From assembly GCA_025403435.1 (NCBI GenBank), contig CM046338.1, positions 17,669,316 through 17,733,315 of the forward strand: a stretch of DNA of 64,000 nucleotides, written 5' to 3'. Under the pieces are notes generated by a model, which saw nothing but the letters and a program-made list of their open reading frames with translations, did not search any database and had not been told where the DNA came from. Both the position numbers and the translations under genes were made by a program. Source of the DNA: Artocarpus heterophyllus. Taxonomy: Eukaryota; Streptophyta; Magnoliopsida; Rosales; Moraceae. Below are positions 34,161-47,800 of this stretch, in pieces. Within the stretch, counting starts at the first letter, position 1. Each line of letters starts with the position of its first letter.

Positions 34161-36990
34161 ATGTTGTAAATTAAAAGCCTTAATTTTATCAAGAGCGAAA
34201 ATGCGAAACCAAAACAAGAACACACGAAATTTATAGTGGTTCATCGTTGACGTGAGAGCTATGTCTATTTCAGCCGCTGCGGCAATTCATTATAATGATG
34301 AAAAAGTTTACAAAAGATAAATTGTACATATTTTCTCTAGAATTTTTTTTGTAACCTCTCTTCCACTCTAATTTTTTGATTTACATTAGAATAAGCCCTT
34401 ACTAAGTTCTATTTATATACCTACAAGAAATAGGAAACAAAAAACCCAAAGAAATGCTCGTTTTCATGTTAGGCCTCCCACGCGCACGTTCACGCCTTTG
34501 AGCTATTGTGGCCGCGTGACATTACATTTGCGCTGTGATTTTTCCTACGCCTTGCATGGCCTCGGTGCTTTTCGGCGCCCCCGCCCAACACTCTTCTTGG
34601 CGCTGGGTCGTAGGTCTCAACCTCAAAAACATATTTTTTTTTTCTTGCTTCTGCTTAATAAAATTTTGGGCAGAGCCCCCCACACTCTCTCAAGGAGAAT
34701 GAGATGGTAAAATCAATCTTTATAATTCTCTACATAAAATAATTATTCAAAAGAACATTAAATAAGTCCTACCTTTTTTAACGCAAACTTATAAATTTAA
34801 ACTTATTTATCAAACATGCTCTTTTTTTGCTTTTTACTCCTTTACATTTTTAATTTGAAAAGTCAGCACATTCTTCTACACTGCTTAATTTCAACACAGA
34901 CCCTAGCATTACGTCAGATAAATCACCTCGCCAACTACCCACAAGAAGATGTCCCCAAAAGAAGCCAAACAAAATAAAAAATAAAAAGAAATCCGTTAAT
35001 ACTGTTTATGATTTTGTTAAGGTCATGTGGTATCGCCTTTTATATATATATATATATAGATATATATATATCTTTATTATTTAATTACATAACATGTATA
35101 AAAGGGGGATTTTGAGAGGAACGTTAAAGAAAAACTAATTTTAGGTAAATGATTTTTTTTGGGCAGTTTTTTGACTAAAAAAAATATATTTTTTAGGCAT
35201 AAAAACTGCTTCAGGTTTTTTTTTTCTCACTCTATTGAGGTTCCTCGTCTCGTTACAGTTATTTTCATATTTTTTCTAAAAAAAACTTAAACAGCTTATC
35301 AATCTAAAAAAACATATTTTTTTTTATAAAAAAAAAATCATTTTCTCAATTACGATTTTTTTTTGCCCTTTTGTCAAATTCTTCCTGTATAAAAGCGCCC
35401 AATGACACTTCTGTGATTCTCTCTTCATTTGTCATATAGAATTTTTTCTCTTTTTCTTTTTGTTTTTTTTTTCCTTCTTTTACATTTCTTTTCTTTTTTA
35501 CTTTGCCCCTATTGAAAACACTTCTTAAATGTATTCATTCGTATTCAAAAAAAAAAAAAAATTCATTATAGTCATCTCAACTAATTTTTTCTCATAATAC
35601 GACCAATTAGTTTTCTATCCAGTGATTTTTTTTTTCAAATATCTATTTTTGCTATCAAATGTGTAACAAGTATGATAAGTGTCACTTTCTTACTCTCTCT
35701 CATTTATTTTTTATTTACTAATTTCTTTCTCTTATCTTGATTTTCTTTTTTCTTTTCTCATCTCTTTCTCCTTACATTATATTACCCTATCTATTTTCTA
35801 TTTCTTGTCTCATCCCTATCTCCTTTATACAACATTATATCACCCTCTCTATTTTCTTTTCTTATTCTTATAATTTTATATATATTTAAAATGTGTCTAT
35901 GTATCCCCTCCAAAATTTTATCCTTATAATTTTATATTTATTTTAAAATGTGTTTATGTATCCCTAAAAAAAGAAAAAGAAGAAGAAGATGTGTCTATAT
36001 GTCTATTATAAATAACCATATTTGTTTATATATAAAAAAAAACTGAAATGCGCACCCACAACACGTGTTTTCGACTAGTAGCATATAAAAAGCTAAATAT
36101 AACATGACATTGAATAATATTAATGTTGACAATATATAAAAATAGTTTGAACACCATTAATATAAACGGTTGTTTGGCATTTCGATTAAAACCATTGGTT
36201 CCAACTAGCAATCAATGTAAAGCTCTCAATAGCTACTATAAAAAGTAAAAAATTGTTATAGTAAAGCTCTCACATGTTATAATTTTTAAACAAATGCTTT
36301 CAATTCCAATTGCTCTTTTAAACACCCTACAAAAGTGTGATATAAAATTTCTTTAATAAAAATGTGGTATAAAATAAGTACTATATGCAATTAACATTTT
36401 GTATGTTACATTGGAGGATCATACAGTTAAGCCAATCATTTATAGTTTAATATACCACTATTATTATAATTTTTTTTGGGGCAAAAATTTATGATAGAAT
36501 ATATATTTTTGTTATATCAATAAGTATTTTTATTTTGACTGGTGAATTAATTTTTGAGTGGTTTAATTTATACTTTGCGTTGTGTACGGTAAATTTTTAT
36601 CGTGAATACCCTGCAAATCAAGTAGTTAAAAAATTAAGCTAATGGTTAAAAATACCTTCAAGTGTTTTTTTCCCCTCTTTTGGGTAAAAGAGAGTTTGCA
36701 TTTTTTTGGAAGAATTTAAAGAAAGGGCCAAAAAAAATTTAAATTGAAGAAATGATTTTTTTTATAGGTAAATTGTTTTAATTTTTTTAAAAAAATAAAG
36801 AAAATAATTGTAACGAGATAAAAAATATTAACAGAATTATAAAAAAAACTAAAATTATTTTAATATTTTAAATATTTTTTTAGTGCTAAAAATTGACCTA
36901 AAAAAAAATCATTGGCCAGAAATTTTTTTTCCAAAAATCACTTTTACAAGTCAGCCTATTTTTTTTGGTGTGCGTTGATGGGATTCTTTA
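34161..36990. other. Intergenic region upstream of SNF4
   Basis: No supported gene. Contents are AT microsatellites (about 35038-35075), long A/T homopolymers, pyrimidine-rich TCTTTTCT stretches at 35400-35530 and 35690-35870, and a GC-richer segment at 34460-34700. The segment near 34210 (CACACGAAATTTATAGTGGTTC) resembles repeat ends common in plant DNA but was not assigned. Confidence 0.45.
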
Positions 36991-37726
36991 TTCATTTGGA
37001 GTTTGGAGTGAGAGAGAGTGAAGAGTGATGATGATGATGTTGAGAGGGAGAGGGCAAACGCCAAAGCGCTTTTGAAGATGCAACAACGCCACGCGCACCT
37101 TGTCAGCTTTATCGCCACTCTTGCTCTTAAGTCCCCCTTCTCTTTTGTGCTTTTTTCACCCTTTTCTTTTTCCCCTTTCTCTGTCGGTTTTTTTTCCACT
37201 TTTATCCCAGAATTCCCTCTTAATTACCTCACAGCCCAAGTTTCCTCTTTTTCTTTTCCACTTTTTTCACCCTTCAACTTCCGGAATCGGATTCTGAACC
37301 CTTCTTCGTCGGATCGGAGCAGAATCCGGCGACGATTTCCCCCTTTTTCCTTTTTTTTTTTTCTGAGTTTCGGATTTTCGACCTCTTTTGGATTCGAGTT
37401 CGGATTCTCGAGCTTCTTCTTGCATGCAACGGATTGATCGCGAAGTGGTGAGATTCGCTGCGATTTTCCGCTTCTTCTGAGGTTTCGATTTTGGACGAGA
37501 AAGTGGAAATCTTGGATTTTCTGGCTCTGCATGCGGAAAGCTTTGAGGGATCCTCTGTCCTAGGTGGAGGAGGATCCCTATGAAGAAATTTGTGTTCTTC
37601 AAGTGTGTCGATTGATCTGAAGAGAGGGTTTTCTGGTGGTGAACGTGAATAATCTAGTTGTGAGGGTTTCGAATTTTGCATTTTGAGAATCTGTTTCGAG
37701 ATTTTGGAGATACAATTCGGTGGGAA
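36990..37726 (+). promoter_or_regulatory. SNF4 promoter-proximal region and 5' UTR with a short uORF
   Basis: A CT-rich transcribed-type leader (TCTCTT, CCCTTTTTCC runs from 37130 to 37370) precedes the ATG at 37727. An upstream ORF of 11 codons lies at 37580-37615 (ATG AAG AAA ... GAT TGA). The transcription start and any 5' UTR intron could not be fixed. Confidence 0.5.
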
Positions 37727-40700
37727 ATGTTTTGCTCTAGTCCGGAATCAGTACGTGAAAGCGGTGGACATTCTGCTTCCGTTTTGATTCCGACGAGGTT
37801 TGTTTGGCCTTATGGTGGAAGGAGGGTGTTCCTCAGTGGTTCTTTTACAAGGTTGTAAGCATAAACTATGAAACTCAATATGTCACTAATTTGATATATC
37901 TATATATATATAAATATTTTTTTGAACTGATATATCTATATATATATAAATATTTTTTTGAACTGTTCTTTATTGTCTTAAGAGAAATTCTTGATACTTT
38001 CTGGTCAAAGCTAAGAAATTATGTAATTGATTTATGGTAGATTTGTGATGTGGGTTTAGATCCATTTTTGTGTGCACAGATGGTCAGAACCTATACCCAT
38101 GTCTCCAGTTGAGGGATGCCCAACTGTGTTTCAAGTTGTTTGGAACTTGTCTCCGGGATACCATCAGGTTAACGAATGCCTATGATTGACAACTGAACTT
38201 GGATCATTTTAGAAAACCTTCTAATCTCCATAATTGTTTTACACGGAAGCTTTGACCCTTATGGCTTTAATATCTTTATGTATTGAGAAATCTAATGGTG
38301 GACATAATTTTGTTTGATTATAATACGTGTTCGTTTTTATGTAACGCAGTATAAATTTTACGTCGATGGAGAGTGGCGGCACGATGAGCGCCAGCATTTT
38401 GTGAGTGGGAATTATGGCGTTGTGAACACTATAGTTGTGTCCGGAGAGCCGGACATGGTTCCTAACGTTTTTCCTCCTGAAACACCTGGTAGAGCCAACA
38501 TGGATGTAGATAATGATGTCTATATGCCTGTGGTAAGATTTTTTGTCATTTTGGACCCGTGTATTTCTGCTGGTTTTTATTGTTGTGGCATCAAAGTCAG
38601 AACATATCCCAGAACCACTCAGCTACCCCCAGTAAGGATCATGAAAGGCCTAGTAATTTCCGAGCTCCTTGATGATGCCGAAGCATTAATCCCCGTCTCT
38701 TTTGCCAACTCAATAACGATACTGAAAGCTTACTAATTGCTGAGCTGTCCCCCCTCTATATAATGATAGCTATGGACCTCTTAATCTCAAGTTCTTTAAA
38801 GTTAACTGTTTCTAGCAAAGTTTCAGTTGATGCAAAGGGTGACTTTTTAGTGTTTACATTATGAAGCATTAGTGCTTTGTTTATGCAAGGATCAGTTGGG
38901 AAGAGTTTGGGATAGATTACAGATTTGTAAGGAAGAATGATGGAGATATTCTTGGGGCAGCAATTATACTTTTATTTGGTGCACATGATTGGAGAGCGCA
39001 TGAGAGTTTTTAGGTGGAGAAAGGATTGTAACGCAAATAAAGGTTAAGGTTTTGAGAGGCTTGTTTAAGTGTTAGAAAGGATTGAAACGCAAATAAATGT
39101 TAAAAGGTTTTATGAGTCTTGTTTCTACCAAATTAACTTATCTATGAAAGGTCACCGCCTATAAAAAATTATACCCACACATTCTAGTAATATAACAAAA
39201 ACAGTAAGGGCTGTTACAGTTTGCTTAATTCAAATTCTTGGGTCTGTCAACTTTTGGGCAAGGATGGAATGGCAAAATGGTGATTTGGAAGCAGGGTTCT
39301 GCTCATTTGCTGCTGAACTGTCTTCAATGTATATGCACATCCCACACAGAAATTGGAAATCCTTATGAGATTTTACAAGAGAGTTAATACTTTAACTTAG
39401 CACTTGATAAATGCTATGTTGCTTTACAAACAAGTATCTTGTCCGTGATTTTTTTTTTTTCCTTTGCAGGAAGCTTTTCCAAGAGCATCAGAGTCTGATA
39501 TAGAGATCTCTCGGCATCGTATATCTGCATTTTTGTCCACACATACTGCTTATGAGTTGCTTCCCGAGTCAGGCAAGGTTTGAATGCTCAACTCTTGTCA
39601 ACAATTTATTTATATATTTATTGAATTGGGTTTCAGCAGTTTGATTAATGTGTTTAAGCTCGTAGTTCTGTGAACTTTGCAGGTCATTGCCTTGGATGTT
39701 AATTTACCAGTAAAGCAAGCATTCCATATCCTATATGAGCAGGTAGATGTCGTCTATCTACAAAGTCTTAATAGATAGGATCAATGACACCTGGCCCCGG
39801 GGGGGGTGGGGGTGGGGGTGGGGGTGGGGGTGGGGTGGTGGTGTGGTGTTGGTGTTGTGGGGTGGTGGGGGTGGGGTGGTGGTGTGGTGTTGGTGTTGTG
39901 GGGTGGTGGGGGTGGTGTGGGTTGTTTTCCTCTGTTTCTATTCTTGCTAACATAAGTTTTTTTCAGGGCGTTCCTGTGGCTCCTCTCTGGGATTTTTACA
40001 GGAGCCAGTTTGTTGGAGTTCTCACTGCATCGGACTTTGTTCTCATTCTGAGAGAGGTTTGTCCAATTGAACTGCTTTCTTATTTCCTTTAAGTGCCAAC
40101 TTGTGCTCTCATAATTTTGGGCTAAAACCTTAACACATTGAAATTAAGAAAGCATGAAGTTCAGCTTAAATTAATCAGTTAGAAAACTATAGATTATGCC
40201 AACTAATACTAGGCAGCTACCACCCCAGTCGGTAATGGTGGGGTGGGTTAAAGGGGGACAAGAAGTTAGCAAAAGGTAGATTGAACTGTTGCAAGGTACA
40301 TTCAAAATTCCCAATCTTGTGCTCTTTTTATTGAGAACTTGGAACTATAAATTGGGACATGTAGGTTTTTTTTATGATCCGTGAACTTAACATGTTCCAC
40401 TCTCTTCCTTCTTGCCTTTTTATTATTATTTTATTTTCTGTTTGCCGGGAAAAGATCTTTTCTCATTATCCGTTCTGGAGCAAATGAATTGGGGAAGATG
40501 GATTCTGCTTCCTAGCAAAATAGATTTCCAAATGTGGTTGGAAAAAAAAGTGAGAAAAAGATTCATCCTTGTGAAGATTAACGGAGTATCTAATTTCCTG
40601 ATTGCTTACCCTTTTGTTGCATCAGTTGCATGTGCATGGCTCTATTCATGTTAATGGACCAGTTTTGAGCCATAATTAGTAATTGGCTGATCTACCTGCT

Positions 40701-42857
40701 TTTGCTTTTGGGCGTGTTGGGTGCATGGAAGTTTATGTCGATGCTTTATTGTCCCTTTTTCTTTTCTTTTGTTAAAAAATCACGCAACAAGCACATGTAC
40801 GCCAGTTTGTCTTTTCACCCTACTAAGATTGTATGAACCTTTCTAGCTTGGTAATCATGGATCAAATTTGACTGAGGAAGAGCTTGAGACTCACACTATA
40901 GCAGCTTGGAAAGAGGGAAAATCACATCTTAACAGACAATTGGATGGCAATGGAAGACCTTATCCTAGGCGTCTTATCCACGTAAGTTGAAACGTCCAGT
41001 CATGGCATGGATTGCATGGTGAACTGTGAAGTCTAGTTTGTACGTTAATGTCGTGGAGCTACTGTATAACCATATCACGCTTAAAATGTTTTGTGAGGTT
41101 CTAGCTAATACGAAGCAAACTGGACGGTTTCTTCTATTTTCTATCTATGCCCTGCTAATTAATGGCAATACTTGGATTTGCCGAGTTCAAATATCTAGTT
41201 TACTCATAATTAGTAAATACCTACAGGCTGGGCCATATGACTTTCTCAAAGACGTTGCTTTAAAGTTATTACAAAACAAGGTGGCTACAGTTCCCATTAT
41301 CCATTCTTCTTCACGGGATGGTTCATTTCCTCAGCTACTGCATCTTGCTTCCTTGTCTGGAATACTAAAATGTAAGCTTATTATTCTCTTCTTAGTTGAA
41401 AGTATTTGACTTAGCATTAATAGGCCAATTTTCAGGTATATGTAGGCATTTTCGACATTCTTCTAGCTCCTTGCCCATTCTTCAACAGCCAATTTGTGCA
41501 ATTTCTCTGGGCACGTGGGTTCCAAAAATTGGGGAGCCAGGTCGACAACCACTTGCCATGTTGAGACCCAATACCTGTTTGAGTGCTGCCCTATCCATGT
41601 TGGTTCAAGGTGATATTCTTTTATTCCCTGATCGTCTGCGTTAGGTTTTCAGGTGTGATTCTCTCGGAGTGAAATCTTGTGAAGTATAGGCAGCTAGCTT
41701 CTTTCCCTTATTATTTTCTCACATTTTTTCACATTAGATATTTGTCTATAGACTACACACATTTCTTTCTTTGGTGCTTTGTTATAGCTTTGTAATTGAT
41801 CTGTTGAGATGGAGAAAATTTAGAGAGAGATTTTCCTTTATCAGGTTGCTGGAAGTTGTTAGGCCTTTGGTTCTTGCATCTTTTACCTTAAAATATAGTC
41901 ATAAAGAACTAAAAGTTAACAAGCCTATTTAATCTGTAACAAATTTCTGGCTTCTGCTTATTTTATGCTGCATCTCTCTTGCAGCTGAAGTTAGTTCGGT
42001 GCCTATAGTGGACAATAATGATTCATTGCTCGATATTTATTCACGAAGGTAATGTGCCATTCCATCCACTCTTACCTTGCTGGCTCCCCAATACTATTTA
42101 TTTACTGCTGGAGCCAATTTATTCATGTACCTTTATGTCCTTCACAGTGACATCACGGCTTTGGCAAAAGATAAGGCTTATGCATGGATTAGCCTTGACG
42201 AAATGAGTATCCATCAGGTAACAGCTAAAATGTTGCTTGCTTAAGTTCATCTCCCTTCATTTTTAGCCATGGTTTTTACACATTGGCAGCGTGCTTGTTA
42301 GCCATATTCTGATAAGATAGGGATGCTTTTTGTTATCCGGATGTCAAATGGGTTCATTTGTTATCCGGAAGACTGGTTTCACAAGATTTTGTATGTTCAG
42401 TAGCAACTTGATCCCCACCTCCCTCTCTCCCTACTTGACGGAGAAAATATTTTTTGAGCTACCTTCTGTTTTTTAAGAACTCGAACTCCTTGCTTTTGTG
42501 TCAACCTGTATAGGCGTTGCAACTGGGACAAGATGCAAATTCTCCATTTGGAGTTTTCAATGGACAGAGATGTCAGATGTGCTTGCGATCTGATCCTCTG
42601 CGTAAAGTGATGGAACGGTTGTCAAATCCCGGTAATTTTAAAATTTTATCTACGTTTTCTGCTTTATGCTTTTACATAATTTAAATTCTTGTCTTTGGGA
42701 TTTCAATGGCATCCCTATACTTTATTGCACGCGATGATTCTCTTTCTTGCTTCTAGCAGGGGTTAGAAGGATTGTGATTGTAGAGGCCGGAAGCAAGCGT
42801 GTTGAGGGGATTATTTCATTGAGTGATGTGTTCAAGTTCTTGCTAGGTTTAGCTTAA
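37727..42857 (+). CDS. SNF4: SNF4/KIN-beta-gamma, SnRK1 regulatory subunit (13 coding exons, 485 aa)
   Basis: Plant-specific activating subunit of the SnRK1 energy-sensing kinase: a carbohydrate-binding module fused to four CBS domains. Exons: 37727-37851, 38080-38167, 38350-38532, 39470-39577, 39683-39742, 39967-40056, 40847-40981, 41227-41371, 41436-41609, 41985-42048, 42148-42217, 42514-42631, 42760-42857. All introns are GT-AG and all junctions keep frame; total 1458 nt. Residues about 23-105 form the AMPK-type glycogen/starch-binding module ([30 protein letters not shown]). CBS1 is about 145-218, CBS2 264-320, CBS3 340-410, CBS4 411-485 ending [16 protein letters not shown]. Length fits the 480-490 aa usual for the family. 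It is single-copy, complete, and convergent with ALY. Intron 5 holds a G-rich minisatellite. Confidence 0.95.
37892..37963 (+). repeat. 36-bp tandem duplication in SNF4 intron 1
   Basis: TGATATATCTATATATATAT plus 16 bases (ending TTTGAAC) is repeated exactly twice, 41 bases after the exon 1 donor site. Confidence 0.85.
39797..39925 (+). repeat. G-rich minisatellite in SNF4 intron 5
   Basis: A run of G-blocks (five or more successive GGGGGT units) is followed by two copies of a 41-bp unit beginning GGGGTGGTGGTGTGGTGTTG. It is all on the sense strand, 55 bases after the exon 5 donor and about 40 bases before the exon 6 acceptor. The G-tracts meet the G-quadruplex pattern many times. Confidence 0.9.
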
Positions 42858-44890
42858 CTATGGAGGCCACCATTTCCCAAAGAAAGGTTTTTGGTGGTAG
42901 GCATTGGACGAAACCCGTTTTCGTTGGCAAGAATTCTTTCTAGCTAGTCTCATCTGGTATTCTGAATGGACCTCATTTTATCTTCCAAAGTTTTCATTGG
43001 ACGGTGTAGTTCTAAAGCATACCCCCTTTTAGAACAGAAATTACAAAAGAGAAAAAATATATCTGTAAATTGTGAGGACTTTTTTTTTTTTTTTTTTTCG
43101 TTCCATAACCAAAATTAATAGCAATATCACCATGGTGCTGCGGGGCTGCCATCTTGATATCATATCCAGTGCTAACGTAGTGAGAGAAAAGAAAAGGAAT
43201 GTGGCCCCCCATGCCGTTGGTCGTCTGTACGTAAAAAAGTGGCTTGTAAGTTAAAAATATTTAAGTTACTGATATTGGTCTCCTTTGTCCATTTTCGGTG
43301 TAGCATTTATCTGGTACTTTTACCTTGTATCACCAAAAAAATCACAAAATCACTGTTTAGATATTTGGTTTTGTTTCTTCTGTTTAATTTACATGGCTTG
43401 TTTGCGTCTCATGTTCAATCTTCATTTTCGTTTGATGCAATTACATTGGATTGTTTTCCATTCTATCTTTTATCGGATAAGTAAAAGAATGGTTAGGCAG
43501 TCAAAGAGTTCACATTCTTGTTGCTTTTCAACGTCATTTATCTTTCTCATTATATTCTTTTGCGGTTGATGAGCACACTAAAAGCTAATCATGTAGATTT
43601 ATGGCATGAATTTCTAGTAATACATAGGATTGATTAAATGATTAATCTACTAAATCAAGTATTTATCAGTCTATCATCTCCATGAACTTTAACAAACACT
43701 ACTCGCTCTAATCTTTTATAATTTTTCCTGTTTGAAAAAACAATGACGGTTTCCAAGAAATTGGAGTTTTTAACCAAATTAAAAATTGTGCCCTATTAGT
43801 ATCATCACGTTCGTCGGATTTTACCAACGTGATTTTACCGTGAAGAGGACAGAGCGCGGGTGCTTCCCTCTAGGCGGAACGCTCCCTCACTGATGCATTT
43901 TACAAACAAGTGTTCTCTTTCTTTCCTCTGCTTATTCCGCCCAACGAATCAGCTCTTTTTGAACTACATTCAGAGCTCATTCAAAGTACTAGCTGGATCA
44001 TTCAGGAAACCAGATGTTGGAACACCCCTGGTGACAAGAAATGACGGGGAGGCAAGTTCTCTATTCTTGCAGAACAGGCAGCCATCAAGGGAGGATTGAA
44101 AAGTCTGCTTTGAATTCTTGATGCAGAACAGGCAGCCATCAAGGGAGGATTGAAAAGTCTGCTTTGATAGCGGATTAATGCTGTTGAGTGTGACTGAGGG
44201 GCTGTTTCTGACGTCTGAGAATTTGATTCATATGGATTGTCTTCGAACATGGCTGGCCAATTCTGTTGATTCCAGTAGCAAGGACAGGTATTGGATGGAG
44301 GAATGCCACGCAGACCCCAGTTGTGTTCTCCAACGTTGTCACGATTCAATGAAAACGTGATTTTTCCTTGGGAAAAAAAAAAAAAAAGAGAGAGAGAGAG
44401 AGAGAGAAAGAGGATTGATTTCAATAAAATTGTGAAAAGGGCTAATAATCTGCTATTAATTGAGAAGAGAACTAATGTAAACCACTCGACGGAGCAGTTC
44501 ATAATCCCACAACCCGTCAAAATTGCAACTACAACAAAATTTATTTCTGGGCATCAAAGTCCACTCCAAATCAGAATATCTAAACACAACAACAGGAAAA
44601 TTACAATTACGATGGAACCAATTTAACTTCCGTTTCCTCTTTGCTTAATAACAACAAATAACTTACAACGTAAAAATGAGGCGATTGAGGCTGCCAAGTC
44701 GAGACCGATCAACTGTCCCACCACTATATTTACATGAACCTGCTTTCAAGTTCTGCCTTAATAGGAACCTCTCACTGATCATGCTCGACCCAATTATGTC
44801 ACGTAATTGCCAGTTAGTTCGTGTTCGATTTGGAATAGCTTTTGAGATTAAGCTGATTCCAGAGAATTCAAGGAAGCATGCGCATCATAC
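42858..44890. other. Convergent intergenic region between SNF4 and ALY
   Basis: It contains the 3' UTRs of both genes. A poly-T run lies at 43081-43099, a 54-bp tandem duplication at 44069-44167 and a GA microsatellite at 44389-44408. Open frames around 43860-44626 overlap these repeats and show no domain. No polyadenylation site could be fixed. Confidence 0.5.
44069..44167. repeat. 54-bp tandem duplication
   Basis: GCAGAACAGGCAGCCATCAA and the following 25 bases recur exactly 54 bases later, joined by AATTCTTGAT. Confidence 0.88.
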
Positions 44891-47800
44891 TCAAGTTGGT
44901 ACAAGTGCTAAAATTTGGGTCTTGATTCTCCCCATGCACGTTTGTATTTCTCTGTATATTTGAAGATTTTGTGGACAGCATGGATGCAAGCTTGTGACCG
45001 CAGAATCTAATATCTGAGCCACATCGGCCGGAGGATACTGCCTTTCAGTACACGTCTGCATATCGAAAGTAACAAACATCAAGCATGACAAAGACACAGT
45101 AGGGGAATGATTTGAGGACAATTTTTTTCCTCTCTACATATTTGTTTACAGTCCTTTGTAAGTTCTAATTACTTGAATCATGTCTAAATTTAGAGGTGAA
45201 ACTGACTGCATGGAAATGACATTAATGAGAGCATGGGCAGAAGCCAAAGCCAGTGAAAGTTGAATAACAATCTAGGTGTGTTGTGAAGATTGGCTAAAAA
45301 ATATCAGTGACACAGTGTGCGTATGTGTTTTGCGTTGCGTAATATAGCATACATATGGGCTTCAAGTCTAGAAAGTCTTGAATTACCTGTATCATAAGCA
45401 AAGTAGCAACACATGACGTGATGACCTCTGACGGGACTTGTGCCTCATTCTTGTCAGAATCCGCACGTGAGTTTGGAGCAGTTGAATCATCAGTATGGAC
45501 TGGCTCTGATGTAAAAGAAAGCTGCTGATTGCAAAGCCTCAAATTGCCATTGACCTGGTCCTGAGGCCTATTTATTGATACTCTGGAATCTGATGTCAAT
45601 GCCTTGTCCATAGGATCTAAGGCTTCCCTAATCTTTGCATAAGCATCTTCCCCTTCCCCTCTTGATGAAAATGCCTGTAAGTTTGGGGTAAAGAATCTTC
45701 ATAAACTGAGAAGAGATTAAAAGTATTTTACGTGGCGGCACTGCTACCAAAAAGTATTTCTCAATGGCATGTTTAGTACAGGAGTGCAGGTTATCTTCTA
45801 AATGCTGTGTTCTTGGGCAAAATTTCAGATTTAGTAAAGCCTTTTTTTTCTCTCTTTTGCGAAAGGTCACAAGGCTCTTATAATGGTGTTAAGTTTCCAG
45901 TTAATATTGAGTGTTTGATTATGATTAAGAACATCTATAGCATCATACCGTGTTTTAAAACACATCTCTTGGCAGGTGAATTGCGGTTGTAGCTTTTTAG
46001 AATTGGAGGGTGGTGTTGTAAACCCATAAATCAAATCTGAAGGGTGGAGTTATAGCTTTTAAAAATTGGAGGATTTTTCAAAAAAAAAATAAATTACGAG
46101 GCATAGTTTGTAATTATCCCATTGTTCGTTCAACAACCACACCAAAAAAGTTTGATACGTCAAGAAGAACGAGAACGTAAAGAACAAAAACAATAAATAA
46201 TTGAAATGTTGGAACACAAAAGAGGCACACAAAGAAAAGCACAGAGGGCCTTCAACCTGAATTGCAGTATCAACCATTGCTTGTGCTTTAATTGTTGATC
46301 CTTTCACAATTTCAATAACAGCAGATCCTGAGTCTTGGGGGATGGAAAAACTATCAAATGAACCTGGAAGGACACTATGGACACTAGAATTGGCAAGGGC
46401 CTTCATCCAAGGAAGCATGGCATTTCCAGGGTAACTATTACGTTGCCTCAAATCAAGCAAGGCTGAAGAAACCTGCATCCAAGAACAATTGATTAGATGC
46501 TGCTGCAGACAGGTTAGATATGATAATTTTTTTTTTAAGAAAAACATGAACAACAAAGGATATATAGTGACGGAAGCCACATGCCTGGTCACTGGCTTCC
46601 TTTAGCTGTACAAGTACCGTTGCGCAATGCTTCTTAAAAGGGTCAGAATTTTTTAAAGAGTAGTCTCCGCTATTCTGGTTCTCCAATATTTCATTGTTTG
46701 TTTTTCTAAGTTCCATCAACAATGCTTCCTATAAGACCAAACGAAAAAAAAAAAAAAAGGCCATGTTAGACCATAAATTTAAGGAAAACTAAACAATCAT
46801 AGATGACATTAAGGTGGACATTTTGTCTTCTTGTGCTTAACAGATGACAAAAAGTTGAAACTACGTCACTGCAGATTTACCCAACAAAATATCTTAGAAG
46901 TCAAAAAATAAAATAAAATAAAATAAAACAAAAATAGAACAAACAAAACAAAAGAAGAGAGAGGGAGAACTGAGAAGGCACAAAATAAAATGACAGAATC
47001 TTGGACCACCATTCCAATTAAATAGAAATCCCAACAAACTAACATAATCAAATGATCAAAATGGCTGCTAGGTTTTATAACCTTTTTGTCAAGGGCACGA
47101 GTCAGCTCAGAAATAGCTCGTATATCAGCTTCCCTTACTCGGTTATTTCCCCCCGCATAAGACTGACCATAGCCTACTGGTTGAGCACCAACAATATCGA
47201 TTGCTGCCACCTTCAATTGCGAAATGGCATGGGTTGCATCCCTCTGGACATAATTTATTGAGTAAATTATGTTAACTCATCATAACAACAAGTGTACTAA
47301 TTTTGTGGATAAGATAATACGTTAAAATTGAAAATCATGCAAGACGATACCTCTGTTTATGTACTCATAACACATATTCACATACACGTATATACAACTC
47401 ATGCAGAGGAAGGGCAACTTAGAAAAAAAAAAAGAGGGAGAAGCAGAAAAACCGTGTACACTTTGTAGGGAACAACGATTGTTAATTTGTTTATACTACT
47501 TGTCAAGGAGTGACCAATTGCTATAGATCCTTGCCATCCACAATGGCAGAAAAAACTCCAATCACAGATTTCTCTATACACACGTACAAACATAAATACA
47601 TATATGCTTACAAGTATGTACATATATACATACATAAATATATCCTACGGATGACCCAGTCCCAGCTAGCCAGCTCAAATTCAAACTGGAGCTGTTGCTT
47701 AACCCTACATCTGGGAAGAGCAATGAAAAAACATGGCTATCAGCCCCAGATTACATGGGAGCAAATGATAGATTAATATAGAACGCATTTGATTCCAAAA

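Noticed and set aside
37018..37681. Several 100-139 codon frames on both strands in the SNF4 leader
   Set aside because: CT-rich leader sequence lacks stops in several frames at once. The plus-strand frame opens with GTG, and the peptides are Ser/Phe- or Lys/Arg-rich.
43860..44626. Possible small genes between SNF4 and ALY
   Set aside because: The frames are built on the 54-bp duplication and the GA microsatellite and show no domain.
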